Of a DNA stretch of 64,000 nt, positions 9,057 to 18,257 are shown in pieces (positions within the stretch are counted from its first letter, which is position 1; each line of letters starts with the position of its first letter). The notes below the pieces were generated by a model. It was not told the origin of the DNA. It searched no databases and saw only the letters and a program-made list of their open reading frames with translations. The DNA comes from Rhodospirillaceae bacterium (GTDB lineage Bacteria; Pseudomonadota; Alphaproteobacteria; UBA6615): assembly GCA_002724635.1 (NCBI GenBank), contig PBPM01000107.1, forward strand, positions 1 through 64,000, given 5' to 3'. Both the position numbers and the translations under genes were made by a program.

Positions 9057-9983
9057 ATGAAAGCATCCTATTTCGAGAAACATGGCGGCCCGGAAGTCCT
9101 TATCTATGGTAATCTGCCCGACCCGGAACCGAGGCCCGGCGAAATCATCGTCGACATCCATGCCGCAAGTGTAAACGCCGCAGACGTAAAGGTCCTAGGC
9201 GGCGGCACATATGGCGAGATCGATACCTTCCCCTACATTCTGGGCCGTGACCTCTCCGGCGTCGTCAGTAGTCTCGGCGAGGGAGCCGACGATTTTGCAG
9301 TCGGTGACGCGGTGTTCGGAATCTGCGAACGCGGACAGGAAGGTACCTATGCCGAGAAGATCGCCATGAACCAGCTGCTGATGATGAAGAAGCCCGAAAG
9401 CCTATCCCATATCGAGGCGGCCGCCCTTGCCCTGCCGGGGCTGACGGCGATCATCTCTCTCGAGGGAAGCCTCAAGCTGCACGCGGGCGAGAAGATTCTG
9501 ATTCAGGGAGGGGCCGGCGGCGTCGCCGGCTTCGCCATCGAGCTGGCGAAGTATATCGGCGCACATGTCGTCACCACCTGCAGTGCGCGCAACATCGACT
9601 ATGTGCGCGGCCTCGGCGCCGACGAGGTGATCGACTACAACGCCCAGGACTTCACCGAGGTGGTCAGCGATTGTGACGCGGTGTTCGAGACCGTCGGCGG
9701 CGCGGTGACCGAGAGATCCTTTGCCGTGCTCAAGCCCGGCGGCCGGCTGGCCGGCATCGCCTCGGGCGTCAAGGCGCCGCCGTCACCGCGCGACGACGTG
9801 GAATCCCTGCGGCCCGCCGTCGGCCGCGACCGCAAGTATCTCGAGCGAATCGTCGAACTGCGCGACGCCGGCGTCGTGCGTGTACCGCCCATCGAAACCT
9901 ATACACTCGAGAGCGCAGCGGCAGCCCTAAAGAAAAGCGGGGGACGGCACCTCACGGGCAAGCTAGTCATCCAGGTACGCTAG
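9057..9983 (+). CDS. NADP-dependent medium-chain oxidoreductase (quinone oxidoreductase-like)
   Basis: 308 residues with the GroES-like N-terminal domain (MKASYFEKHGGPEVL, then ILGRDLSGVV) and a Rossmann domain with GGAGGVAGFAIELAKYIGAHV. The cysteine and histidine ligands of catalytic zinc are absent, as in quinone oxidoreductase/crotonyl-CoA-like MDR enzymes. The typical C-terminal GRHLTGKLVIQV is present. It stands alone on the plus strand, divergent from the FAH-family gene, with ATG at 9057. The electron acceptor or substrate is not predictable. Confidence 0.85.
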   Translation: MKASYFEKHGGPEVLIYGNLPDPEPRPGEIIVDIHAASVNAADVKVLGGGTYGEIDTFPYILGRDLSGVVSSLGEGADDFAVGDAVFGICERGQEGTYAEKIAMNQLLMMKKPESLSHIEAAALALPGLTAIISLEGSLKLHAGEKILIQGGAGGVAGFAIELAKYIGAHVVTTCSARNIDYVRGLGADEVIDYNAQDFTEVVSDCDAVFETVGGAVTERSFAVLKPGGRLAGIASGVKAPPSPRDDVESLRPAVGRDRKYLERIVELRDAGVVRVPPIETYTLESAAAALKKSGGRHLTGKLVIQVR

Positions 9984-10005
9984 GGCGGTGCTGTACATCA
10001 GCTAA

Positions 10006-10239
10006 CAGGAGGGCGGGCCGAATTCAGCGGCATTGCGCGCCGAACACAAGCCCGTGCATTTCGCTTGTCTGGAGAAACACAAGGATATCTTGGTGCTCGG
10101 CGGCGCCATGGCCGACATCTGCCGGGGCGACGTCTACGTCCGGAAGATGGAACATTTCGATGCGGTCTACCGGGTGGGGGCCGAGTATTCCGTGCCGCCC
10201 CTGCCGGCCTCGAAGATAGCTAGGCTGCACACGGTTTAG
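10006..10239 (+). pseudogene. Degenerate YCII-related (YciI-like) gene remnant
   Basis: An open frame without a good start encodes ALRAEHKPVHFACLEKHKD, then ILVLGGAMAD. This is very like the core of small YciI/YCII-domain proteins (an arginine, then HxxH-like positions, then a glycine-rich strand). The normal first 10-15 residues are missing, since a TAA stands at 10003-10005, and after GGAMAD the usual strand-helix continuation is replaced by unrelated sequence. The only candidate start is TTG at 10033. It overlaps the stop of the convergent GMC gene by four bases. A decayed or truncated gene is more likely than a functional one. Confidence 0.5.
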
Positions 10240-11882
10240 GCGTTGTTCTCGGGGGCCGGCGCCGCCCGGCCGCTAATCATGTCCGCGGCTTTCTCGGCGA
10301 TCATCACCGTCGGCGCGTGCGTATTGCCGCCAACCAGCGTCGGCATAACCGAAGCATCGACAACGCGCAGGCCCCCAACGCCGCGCACCCGCAGCGCGGC
10401 GTCGACCACAGCATCGTCGTCCGCCCCCATGCGGCAGGTGCCTACCGGGTGATAGACCGTCCCCCCGGTCGCGCGGATGAACGCATCGATCTCCGCATCT
10501 GAGCGGACACGTGGATCCGGCGAAATCTCGCCATCGCTCAGGGCCGCGAGCGCCGGTTGATGCATCACGTCGCGCATCACCTTGAAACCCTCGCGCATGG
10601 TCTCCCGGTCGCGCGCGGCCGAAAGATAGTTTGGTGCAATGACTGGGGCCTCGGCCGGATTGGCGGACCGCAGCCGGATCTCGCCGCGGCTTTGGGGACG
10701 CAGCTGGCAGACATGGCACATGAAAGCATCCGGGCGCGTGTGATCCTGGGTCGGGGTCGCGAACGGGCGCCGGATCAACGACATCAGGTTCCCGGCGCTG
10801 AAGTGCAACTGGACATCGGGAATCTCAAGCGTGTCGGAGGTGCGGATGAACGCGCCCCCCTCGAGCGGGAACCCGGCCGCTGGCCCCGACCGGAGTAGCG
10901 CCACGCGCGCTAGGGACACCGCACCCCGCTCGGTCCGGGTCAACTCGTCGGTCAGGGTACGCACCCGAGACGTGTGGACAGTGTGGACGCAGAGATGATC
11001 CTGCAGATTCTGCCCAACCCCGGCCCTGTCGGTCGCGACTGCGATCCCGAGCGCGCGCAGTGCATCGGCAGGGCCCACGCCCGACAGCATGAGCAACTGG
11101 GGCGAGTTGATCACGCCGCCACTCAGGATCACCTCGCGTGCAGCGAACACCCGCCGATCCTGCCGTCCTTGCGCATAACGCACACCGACGGCGCGTCCTT
11201 TCTCGATCAGCACCTGCTGGGTAAGCGCCCCGGTCTCGACCGTCAGGTTTGCGCGACCTAACACTGGGCGCAGGTAGGCCGCCGCCGCACTCCAGCGCCG
11301 CGCGTTGCGGATGGTGAACTGGTATCGCCCGAAGCCCTCCTGTTCGGGCCCGTTGAAGTCATGGTTGACAGGATAGCCGGCCGAGGCTCCGGCGGCGATA
11401 AAGGCATCAAAAAGGTCGTGGTCATGTACGGAATCGCTTACCGTCAGGGGCCCGTCGCCGCCATGGAACGTACCACCGCCGCGCACGTTGCCCTCCGCCC
11501 GCTTGAAGTAGGGCAGCACGTCCGCGAATGACCATTCGGCCAGACCCATCTGCCGCCACTGGTCATAGTCACGAGCATGGCCGCGGATATAGATCATACC
11601 ATTCATCGAAGACGATCCGCCGAGCATCTTGCCACGCGGCCAGGGGATGCGGCGATCATCCAGATGCGCCTGGGGCTCGGTTTCGAATTTCCAGTTGTAC
11701 TTCGACCGGGGAATGATACGGCCGTTGCCGACGGGGATATGAATCAGCGGATGCGCGTCGCGGGGTCCCGCCTCAAGAAGCAAGACGCGAACATCCGGAG
11801 CAGCACTCAGGCGGTTGGCGAGTACGCAGCCGGCGCTCCCGGCGCCGACGACGATGTAGTCATATTCCCGACCTGCGTTCAT
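10236..11882 (-). CDS. GMC family FAD-dependent oxidoreductase (choline dehydrogenase-like)
   Basis: 548 residues. The N-terminal FAD motif YIVVGAGSAGCVLANRLS is followed by the GMC signature region PRGKMLGGSSSMNGMIYIRG and signature 2, SGGVINSPQLLMLSGVGP. The C-terminal active-site block includes YHPVGTCRMG and GGNTHAPTVMIAEKAADMI, holding the catalytic His and the second His. It would oxidise a primary or secondary alcohol, passing electrons from FAD to the respiratory chain or oxygen. It is a single gene on the minus strand, not beside a betaine aldehyde dehydrogenase, so choline is not specifically supported. Confidence 0.88.
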   Translation of the reverse strand: MNAGREYDYIVVGAGSAGCVLANRLSAAPDVRVLLLEAGPRDAHPLIHIPVGNGRIIPRSKYNWKFETEPQAHLDDRRIPWPRGKMLGGSSSMNGMIYIRGHARDYDQWRQMGLAEWSFADVLPYFKRAEGNVRGGGTFHGGDGPLTVSDSVHDHDLFDAFIAAGASAGYPVNHDFNGPEQEGFGRYQFTIRNARRWSAAAAYLRPVLGRANLTVETGALTQQVLIEKGRAVGVRYAQGRQDRRVFAAREVILSGGVINSPQLLMLSGVGPADALRALGIAVATDRAGVGQNLQDHLCVHTVHTSRVRTLTDELTRTERGAVSLARVALLRSGPAAGFPLEGGAFIRTSDTLEIPDVQLHFSAGNLMSLIRRPFATPTQDHTRPDAFMCHVCQLRPQSRGEIRLRSANPAEAPVIAPNYLSAARDRETMREGFKVMRDVMHQPALAALSDGEISPDPRVRSDAEIDAFIRATGGTVYHPVGTCRMGADDDAVVDAALRVRGVGGLRVVDASVMPTLVGGNTHAPTVMIAEKAADMISGRAAPAPENNA

Positions 11883-12182
11883 TCCCGACCTCGCAAATCT
11901 GGCTGTGCAGAATGCCGCATTGACTTTTCCCTTAGAGTGACCTTTTTTAGAAGGGTTGCTGAAGCAGTTCCTGGCGCCCCGGCATCGAAATATTTACCAG
12001 CGTTGTCATTGTTTTACGTTGGTTTTGGTCCCAAACCGGAAGGGTTGGGCCGGCCTATTTCGCGCGGATGGCGGACCGGAAAAGGTAACGAAAAGCACGA
12101 ACACGCCTCTAAACCGGCATGTTCTTGGGAAATATTAGTGGCGTCCGAGGCCAACTGAATGCCATTGACGAAGGAGTAGGCC
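11883..12182. other. Intergenic region between GMC oxidoreductase and zinc-ribbon gene
   Basis: Three hundred bases, divergent upstream region of both neighbours. A TTGACT element near 11920 followed by a T-rich stretch 17 bases later is a weak promoter candidate for rightward transcription. An AAGGAG ribosome-binding site lies just before the GTG at 12183. No convincing coding sequence or RNA gene was seen. Confidence 0.4.
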
Positions 12183-12392
12183 GTGACACAGATCGGTGCA
12201 GACTTGGAAAGCGCGAACGTTCAGGCGACCGGCGACACGTTCAGCGAAACGGAAGCATACGGGCGCGTGCGCGCGCAGGGCGACGAGGCCACCGAGCGGT
12301 CGTGCATGATGTGCGGCAACAAGTTTGAGAGCGAAGGCTGGCACAACCGCCTGTGCGGCAGCTGCCGGAAGCGCTCCGTCGCCGCCGGCTAA
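12183..12392 (+). CDS. Small zinc-ribbon protein
   Basis: A 69-residue protein starting at GTG with an AAGGAG ribosome-binding site a few bases upstream. The C-terminal half holds CMMCGNKFESEGWHNRLCGSC, two CxxC knuckles separated by 14 residues, which should bind one zinc. The N-terminal half is polar and acidic, without a membrane segment. Small proteins with the pattern CxxCGxxFxSxGxxNRxCxxC are recurrent in alphaproteobacteria and of unknown role; nucleic-acid or protein binding is possible. It stands alone between two minus-strand genes. Confidence 0.7.
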   Translation: MTQIGADLESANVQATGDTFSETEAYGRVRAQGDEATERSCMMCGNKFESEGWHNRLCGSCRKRSVAAG

Positions 12393-12415
12393 CGCCGTCC
12401 CCGCGACCCGTCGCA

Positions 12416-13303
12416 TCACCGACTGGTGATGTGGCGAATGATTGCCGAAAAATCGAGACCCTCATGGCCTGCGGTAGCATATGCGTCGTAGAGCTCGGTC
12501 GCGTGTGCACCAAGCGGCGTATTCGCTCCGGTGATCGACGCAACCTCCTGTGACAGCTTCAGATCCTTGAGCATCATCGCCACGGTGAAGCCCGCCGCGT
12601 AGTCGTTGTTGGCAGGTGATGTCGGCACCGGCCCCGGCACGGGGCAATAGCTGGTCATTGCCCAACACTGGGCGGTCGCGGTTGACGAGATGTCGAAAAG
12701 CTTCTGGGCATTGAGACCGAGCTTCTCTGCTAAGCCGAACCCTTCCGAAACCGCGATCATCTGGATCGCCAGCATCAGGTTGTTGCAGACCTTCGCGGAC
12801 TGGCCCGCACCCGCATCGCCGGCGTGGAAGATGTTCTTCCCCATCGCCTGGAGGACAGGTTCCGCACGCCCGAAGGCGCTCGCAGTGCCGCCGCACATGA
12901 AGGTCAGCGTTCCGGCCCCAGCTCCCCCAACGCCTCCGGAGACCGGGGCGTCGATCATTTCGAGGCCGCGCTTCTCAGCCTCCGCAATCATGTCGCGCGC
13001 CGTCGGCACATCGATGGTCGAGCAATCAATCACCAGCGCGCCCTTGCCGAGAACGTCCATTACCGCGTCATCCTCGGTCATCACCGACCGGACATGAGTG
13101 CCGGCCGGCAGCATGGTGATCACCACCTCCACCCCATTGGCGGCGGCGGCCGCATTGTCCGCTGGCGTCGCACCGCTTTCGACCGCGCGCGCCACCGCGT
13201 CGGGCGAGATATCGAACGCCGACACGCTGTGTCCGGCAGCGATCAGGTTAGCCACCATCGGCCCGCCCATATTGCCCAGCCCGATGAATCCGATCTGCGC
13301 CAT
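12416..13303 (-). CDS. mmsB: 3-hydroxyisobutyrate dehydrogenase
   Basis: 295 residues. It has the Rossmann motif GFIGLGNMGGPMVANLIAAG, the substrate-binding signature DAPVSGGVGGAGAGTLTFMC and the catalytic-lysine segment GQSAKVCNNLML. It oxidises 3-hydroxyisobutyrate to methylmalonate semialdehyde in valine breakdown. The assignment is strengthened by the two upstream genes in the same operon, a 3-hydroxyisobutyryl-CoA hydrolase and an acyl-CoA dehydrogenase, which catalyse earlier steps. A methylmalonate-semialdehyde dehydrogenase (mmsA) is not in the window. Confidence 0.9.
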   Translation of the reverse strand: MAQIGFIGLGNMGGPMVANLIAAGHSVSAFDISPDAVARAVESGATPADNAAAAANGVEVVITMLPAGTHVRSVMTEDDAVMDVLGKGALVIDCSTIDVPTARDMIAEAEKRGLEMIDAPVSGGVGGAGAGTLTFMCGGTASAFGRAEPVLQAMGKNIFHAGDAGAGQSAKVCNNLMLAIQMIAVSEGFGLAEKLGLNAQKLFDISSTATAQCWAMTSYCPVPGPVPTSPANNDYAAGFTVAMMLKDLKLSQEVASITGANTPLGAHATELYDAYATAGHEGLDFSAIIRHITSR

Positions 13304-13335
13304 GTCTGTCTCTCCTTCTTAGTCGCGGGCCCGGT

Positions 13336-14385
13336 TCAGCCGAAATCCGGTTCGCCCGCAACCGGTTCAAAATATTCCGCCACATCGTCCGCCCCGACCG
13401 CATCGAGCGTCGCGGGATCCCATGTGGGAGATCCGTCCTTGTCGATGACCACCGCGCGGATGCCCTCAAACAAATCATGACCGCGGAAACAGCGGTCCGC
13501 AATCCGGTACTCCATCGCCATGATGTCGGTGATGGCCTCGATGCGCGCACCGCGCCTAAGCTGTTCGTACGTAACCTTCAGGCTGATGGGCGACTTGCCG
13601 GCGAGGTTCTTGAGCTGTGCGCATGCCCATTCGCTATCCTCCGCCGCAAGCCGATCAAGGATGTCCTCGACACTGCTGCCCGCAAAGCAGCGGTCGATCG
13701 CATCACGATTCTCGGCCAGCGGCGCATTGCCCGCATCCTCGGCGAAGTTACGGAGGATCACACCCACCCCTTCGCCGTCGAGCGCCTTAGCACCCGAGAG
13801 CTCATCGAGCAGCGCATCGAGCCGATCCGCGGGCACATAGGCATCGCCGATCCCCGCATAAAGGCAGTCCGCGGCGCGCAGCCGATCGCCGGTCAGTCCC
13901 ATATACATGCCGAGCTCCCCGGGGCAACAGTTCAGGAACCAGCTCGCGCCCACATCCGGGAACAGGCCGATTCCTGTCTCAGGCATCGCGAACAGCGTCC
14001 GGTCGGTGACGATCCGGTGCGAACCATGAACCGACATGCCCACGCCGCCACCCATGGTCACCCCGTCCATCAGCGCGACGTACGGCTTCGAATAGGTGTG
14101 GATTAGCACGTTCAGCTGATACTCCACCGCATAATAGGTCGGGCCGAAGTCGGTGCCGCGGCCCTCATACAGGTCACGGATGTCGCCGCCGGCGCAGAAC
14201 GCCCTGTCGCCCGCGCCCTTAATCACGATCGCGTCCACCGCGTCGTCATTCGCCCACGCTTCCATCTGAGGCGTGACCGCATGGATCATCGCGAGCGACA
14301 GGGCGTTGAGCGCACGGGGCTTATTCAGGGTGATCAGGCCGATCCGCCCGCGCCGTTCGAGCAGGGCTTCGGGTTCGTCATTCAT
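13336..14385 (-). CDS. 3-hydroxyisobutyryl-CoA hydrolase (enoyl-CoA hydratase/isomerase family)
   Basis: 349 residues, longer than ordinary enoyl-CoA hydratases and typical of the HIBCH branch. The crotonase-fold motifs include FCAGGDIRDLYEG (CoA-ester oxyanion hole), GGGVGMSVHGSHRIVTD and FAMPETGIGLFPDVGASWFL, the last being specific for HIBCH. It releases 3-hydroxyisobutyrate from its CoA ester in valine catabolism. It lies 9 bases after the acyl-CoA dehydrogenase and 32 bases before mmsB, so the three form one leftward operon. Confidence 0.9.
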   Translation of the reverse strand: MNDEPEALLERRGRIGLITLNKPRALNALSLAMIHAVTPQMEAWANDDAVDAIVIKGAGDRAFCAGGDIRDLYEGRGTDFGPTYYAVEYQLNVLIHTYSKPYVALMDGVTMGGGVGMSVHGSHRIVTDRTLFAMPETGIGLFPDVGASWFLNCCPGELGMYMGLTGDRLRAADCLYAGIGDAYVPADRLDALLDELSGAKALDGEGVGVILRNFAEDAGNAPLAENRDAIDRCFAGSSVEDILDRLAAEDSEWACAQLKNLAGKSPISLKVTYEQLRRGARIEAITDIMAMEYRIADRCFRGHDLFEGIRAVVIDKDGSPTWDPATLDAVGADDVAEYFEPVAGEPDFG

Positions 14386-14394
14386 CGCATTAAC

Positions 14395-15534
14395 CTATTG
14401 GCGGAGGATGTCGCGGGAGATGATGACCCGCATAATTTCGTTGGTACCCTCGAGGATCTGGTGCACCCGCAGATCACGCAGGTAACGCTGGATCGGGAAC
14501 TCGCGCAGATAGCCATAGCCTCCGTGGAGCTGCAGCGCCTGGTTGACCACCTCGAAGCCTGTATCGGTCGCCACCCGCTTGGCCATCGCGGCCGCCACGG
14601 TCGCGCCGTGCATTCCGTTATCGAGCATCCAGGCCGCCCGGTGGATCATTAGCCGCGCGCTTTCGAGCTCGGTCGCCATGTCCGCAAGGCTGAACTGCAA
14701 CGCCTGGAAATCCGCCAGCGGCTGGCCGAACTGCTTGCGCTCCTTCAGATAGTCCCGGGTCGTATCCAGGCAGGCGCGCGCGCCACCGATCGAGCAGGCG
14801 CCGATGTTGAGCCGGCCGCCGTCGAGGCCCTGCATGGCAATCCTAAACCCGTCGCCCTCGGTGCCAATTAGGTTCTCGACTGGCACCCGGCAATCCTCGA
14901 AGATCACCGCCGCGGTGGGCTGGCTGTTCCAGCCGAGCTTCCGCTCCAGCTTGCCGAAGGACAGGCCGGGTGCGCCCTTCTCGACCGCGATGCAGCTGAT
15001 CCCGTTGGCACTCTCGTCGCCGGTGCGCAACATGCAGACATAGACGTCCGCCGCCGACCCGCCGGATATAAAGGCCTTCGACCCGTTGATCACATAATCG
15101 TCGCCGTCGCGCACGGCGCTGGTCTTGAGCGCCGCCGCGTCCGAGCCCGAGTCGGGTTCGGTCAGGCAGTAGCTCGCGAAATGCTCCATAGTCGTTAGCT
15201 TCGGCAGGAACTTCGCCCGCTGGGAGTCACCGCCGAAGCTGTCGATCATCCAAGCGCACATGTTGTGGATCGAGATATAGGCCGCGGTCGAGGGACAGGC
15301 GCTCGCCAGCTCTTCGAAGATGATAGTCGAATCGAGCCGGCCCAGCCCGGAGCCGCCAAACTCGGGGTCGCAGTAGATCCCCGCGAGCCCCAGCGCGGCG
15401 GCCGCCCGCAGCGCATCGATCGGAAAGACCGCCTCTTCGTCCCACTTCTCGGCATAGGGCAGCAGTTCGTCGGTCGCGAACCCGCGCGCCATATCCTGGA
15501 TGGCGACCTGTTCCTCGGTCAGCTGGAAGTCCAC
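14395..15534 (-). CDS. Acyl-CoA dehydrogenase, probably isobutyryl-CoA dehydrogenase
   Basis: 379 residues if started at GTG 15534 ([16 protein letters not shown], matching the usual MDFxLTEEQ opening, with a GGGGA-like site upstream); an ATG at 15573 would add 13 residues. Family motifs are [15 protein letters not shown] for FAD binding, [28 protein letters not shown] and the C-terminal [17 protein letters not shown] containing the acyl-CoA dehydrogenase glutamate region. It is first in an operon with HIBCH and mmsB, which points to isobutyryl-CoA from valine as the substrate. That specificity is inferred from context. Confidence 0.88.
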   Translation of the reverse strand: MDFQLTEEQVAIQDMARGFATDELLPYAEKWDEEAVFPIDALRAAAALGLAGIYCDPEFGGSGLGRLDSTIIFEELASACPSTAAYISIHNMCAWMIDSFGGDSQRAKFLPKLTTMEHFASYCLTEPDSGSDAAALKTSAVRDGDDYVINGSKAFISGGSAADVYVCMLRTGDESANGISCIAVEKGAPGLSFGKLERKLGWNSQPTAAVIFEDCRVPVENLIGTEGDGFRIAMQGLDGGRLNIGACSIGGARACLDTTRDYLKERKQFGQPLADFQALQFSLADMATELESARLMIHRAAWMLDNGMHGATVAAAMAKRVATDTGFEVVNQALQLHGGYGYLREFPIQRYLRDLRVHQILEGTNEIMRVIISRDILRQ

Positions 15535-15646
15535 TCTCGTCCCCACGGCAGCTTTGTTTGTGCTCTTGGGCATGAGTCTAGCCGGTCGCACCCACGGAAC
15601 CAATCCCCGTGCCGATGCGCTAGACTGCCCGGCAAGGAGTAGCATC

Positions 15647-16609
15647 ATGACCACCGCCCGCCGCCTGATCCTTATGACCGTAAAGGAAAATGTCAGCCTC
15701 ACCGCGGTCGACGCCGAGAGCGGCAAGACCGTCGCCTGCGTCGAGGTTGGCACGCTCAACACCGGAAAACCGCACGAGCTCGCCATCTCGACGGACGGGC
15801 GGCGCGGCTTCGTCTCCCTCTACGGCAGCGCGGACTATGGCCCCAACGTGCCCGACAACCGGATCGCCGTCGTCGACCTCACCGACATGACCCTTGCCGG
15901 TCATATCGACCTCGACCTCTACAAGGGCCCCCACGCGCTGATCGTCGACCGGGACGGCAAACTCTGGGCGACGGTCGACCCTAACCGCTGCCTGCTGGTC
16001 ATCGACCCGGACAGCCGGGAGATCGAGAACACGATATGGCTCGAGACCCCGGGACATTTCTTGGCGGCATCCCCCGACGGCAAGACCATGTATGCCTCGT
16101 CCAAGGAGTATCCGGTCGTGACCGAGATCGATATCGTGTCGCGCAGCGTCGCCGGACGAATTTCGGTGCCGGTCGGCGCTCAGGCGATCCGGGTCTCGAA
16201 CGACGGGCAACACCTGTTCGTCGGCGACTTCCACCGGCCGCTTCTGCACGTGATTGACACGGCCGCACGCGCCGTCACGGGCACCCACGCGCTCACCGGC
16301 GTACCGGGCTGGCCGTTCCTGTCGCCCGACGGGAAGACGCTAGCCGTCACCACCTTCGACGAGCCAAACGCGCGCGGCTATGTCGAGCTGCTCGACGCGA
16401 GCGATCCCGAGGACAGCCGGGTGGTCGAGGTCGCCGACGAGCCCTTCCACGTGCTGTTCAGCGACGACGGGACGCATCTTCATGTGGCGCTCGCCAACGG
16501 CGAGGTCCCGCGCATCGACGTCGCGGCGGCCTCGATCACCGACGGTGGATATCACGCGGGTGGCTCGATGCCCGAGGCCATTGTGGCCTATGATCCACCG
16601 GTGTCCTGA
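15647..16609 (+). CDS. YncE/lactonase-like beta-propeller protein
   Basis: 320 residues composed of repeated beta-propeller blades. The repeats [52 protein letters not shown] and [12 protein letters not shown] occur at roughly 40-residue spacing, about seven blades in all. The start ATG 15647 follows an AAGGAG box eight bases upstream. No signal peptide is seen, unlike many YncE proteins, so it is probably cytoplasmic. Relatives are binding or lactonase-like proteins without a clear reaction. It is followed after 27 bases by the CmcJ-like gene, suggesting a two-gene operon. Confidence 0.75.
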   Translation: MTTARRLILMTVKENVSLTAVDAESGKTVACVEVGTLNTGKPHELAISTDGRRGFVSLYGSADYGPNVPDNRIAVVDLTDMTLAGHIDLDLYKGPHALIVDRDGKLWATVDPNRCLLVIDPDSREIENTIWLETPGHFLAASPDGKTMYASSKEYPVVTEIDIVSRSVAGRISVPVGAQAIRVSNDGQHLFVGDFHRPLLHVIDTAARAVTGTHALTGVPGWPFLSPDGKTLAVTTFDEPNARGYVELLDASDPEDSRVVEVADEPFHVLFSDDGTHLHVALANGEVPRIDVAAASITDGGYHAGGSMPEAIVAYDPPVS

Positions 16610-16636
16610 CCTGCAGCTCGACCGAGGATCCGAGAG

Positions 16637-17479
16637 ATGACCCAGACTGCGGAACTGACCCCCGATCTCGATTACGTCGAGGCCGAGCTCGACTACATCG
16701 TCGACGACGGCATTCCGGCCGTGCGCTACCTCGACTGGCCGGAGATGGAGCACCTCGCTCACAAGCCGGCCTACGAGAAACACCTCGTGCGCATCCACAA
16801 CGGCCGCACGGACCCGGCGCAATTCGCGCTCCCGTCCCACGGCTTCGCCTTTGTCGATCACCACACGAAGGTGCGAGACTTCTACGACGAGGAGGAAGTA
16901 CGTTCAGTCTACTATCCCGAGACCGAGGCGCTGATCCAGGCCCATAGCAGCGGCGCGAGCCGCGTGCTGGTGTTCGACCACACGCTGCGCACGGCCGAGA
17001 AGGCGCGCCAGCAGGCCGACCGGGTGCGCAAGGCGGTCCACTCCGTCCACAACGACTACACCGAGCGCTCGGCGCCCCAGCGGGTGCGCGACTTCCTGCC
17101 CGCCGACGAGGCCGCGGCGGCGCTCGAGAAGCGCTTCGCCATCATCCAAACCTGGCGGTCGATCGCTCCGCGCGTCGAGCGTGAACCACTGGCTCTGTGC
17201 GACGGCAAGACAATACCCGAGGAGGGCTTCATTCCCTACGAGCGGCGCTACCGTTACCGCACCGGCGAGACATATCACATCTCATATAACCCGGCGCATA
17301 ATTGGTTCTGGTTCCCGCAGATGACCCGCGAGGAGGCACTGGTGTTCAAGGTCTACGACACCGATGCGTCGGCCGGCGTGCGCTTCACCGCCCACACCGC
17401 CTTCGACGACCCGAACACGCCGCCAGACGCGGCGATCCGCGAGAGCATCGAGATGCGCGCGCTGGTGTTTTACGGCTGA
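16637..17479 (+). CDS. CmcJ/NvfI-family oxidoreductase-like protein
   Basis: 280 residues matching the CmcJ/AsaB/NvfI-type family, known from cephamycin methoxylation and fungal secondary metabolism and structurally related to iron/2-oxoglutarate oxygenases. Recognisable elements are RVLVFDHTLR, VHNDYTERSAPQRVRDFLP, the tryptophan-centred AIIQTWRSIAPRVEREPLA, YHISYNPAHNWFWFPQM and RFTAHTAFDDPN near the C-terminus. It is soluble. It is paired with the upstream beta-propeller gene. The substrate is unknown; bacterial family members outside antibiotic clusters are largely uncharacterised. Confidence 0.8.
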   Translation: MTQTAELTPDLDYVEAELDYIVDDGIPAVRYLDWPEMEHLAHKPAYEKHLVRIHNGRTDPAQFALPSHGFAFVDHHTKVRDFYDEEEVRSVYYPETEALIQAHSSGASRVLVFDHTLRTAEKARQQADRVRKAVHSVHNDYTERSAPQRVRDFLPADEAAAALEKRFAIIQTWRSIAPRVEREPLALCDGKTIPEEGFIPYERRYRYRTGETYHISYNPAHNWFWFPQMTREEALVFKVYDTDASAGVRFTAHTAFDDPNTPPDAAIRESIEMRALVFYG

Positions 17480-17498
17480 GGGCGCTGCCGGACCGGCA

Positions 17499-18257
17499 TC
17501 ACGTAACCGTCATCCCGCCATCGACCGCCAGGATATGCCCGGTCACATAGGCCGCCGCAGGGCTCGCGAGATAAGAGACCGCGCCGGCGATATCCTCGGG
17601 CGCGGTGAACCGGCCGAGCGGGATTTTCGAGAGCCCCGCCTCGCGGCGTGCGGCGTCGTTGTCGAAAATCTCGGCCCGGAGCTTCGTCATCGAGGTGCCC
17701 GGCGCCACCGCGTTCACCCGGACGCGGTGGGGCGCCCACTCAGCCGCCAGATGACGGGTCAGCCCGCCGATCGCTGCCTTGGAGATGCCGTAGGGCGAGA
17801 CGTTCACTGCACCCACGGTAGTGAAGGTGGATGCAATGTTGATGATCTGGCCCGGTCGCCCGCTCTCGATCAGGTGGCGGCCCACATGCTGGGTGATCAG
17901 GAAAGTCCCCGTGACGTTGATGCGTGTCACCGCCTCGAACTCCGCTGTCACCACCTCGAGGGCCGGCTTCGCCACAAGCATTGCCGCGTTGTTCACCAGC
18001 AGGTCGATCCGCCCGAAGTGTTCCAGCGTAGTAGTCACCGCATCCGCGATGCTTGCATCCAAGCGCAGGTCGAGCGCCACCCCTTCCGATTGTGCACCCG
18101 CCGCCTCGATCGCGGCGCGGGTTTCGGCGAGGTCCGCCGGGTCAAGCTCCGTCACCGCCACATCGAACCCGTCGGCCGCGAGGCGCGCCGCGATGGCCGC
18201 CCCCAGCCCGTAGGACGCGCCGGTAACGAGCGCGACCGGCCGCGTGTCGCCGCTCAT
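17499..18257 (-). CDS. SDR family oxidoreductase
   Basis: 252 residues, classical short-chain dehydrogenase. It has the cofactor motif VTGASYGLGAAIAARLAADG, an NNAA motif, and the Ser-Tyr-Lys catalytic set in INIASTFTTVGAVNVSPYGI followed by SKAAIG. The C-terminal YVTGHILAVDGGMTV is typical. It probably interconverts a hydroxyl and a ketone with NAD(P)H. It overlaps the upstream 3-hydroxyacid dehydrogenase gene by four bases (ATGA), so the two are translated from one transcript and may act in sequence on one substrate. Confidence 0.9.
   Translation of the reverse strand: MSGDTRPVALVTGASYGLGAAIAARLAADGFDVAVTELDPADLAETRAAIEAAGAQSEGVALDLRLDASIADAVTTTLEHFGRIDLLVNNAAMLVAKPALEVVTAEFEAVTRINVTGTFLITQHVGRHLIESGRPGQIINIASTFTTVGAVNVSPYGISKAAIGGLTRHLAAEWAPHRVRVNAVAPGTSMTKLRAEIFDNDAARREAGLSKIPLGRFTAPEDIAGAVSYLASPAAAYVTGHILAVDGGMTVT

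Noticed and set aside
10236..11882. Choline dehydrogenase betA for glycine betaine synthesis
   Set aside because: GMC motifs are clear, but there is no betB, betI or choline transporter nearby and the family covers many alcohols.
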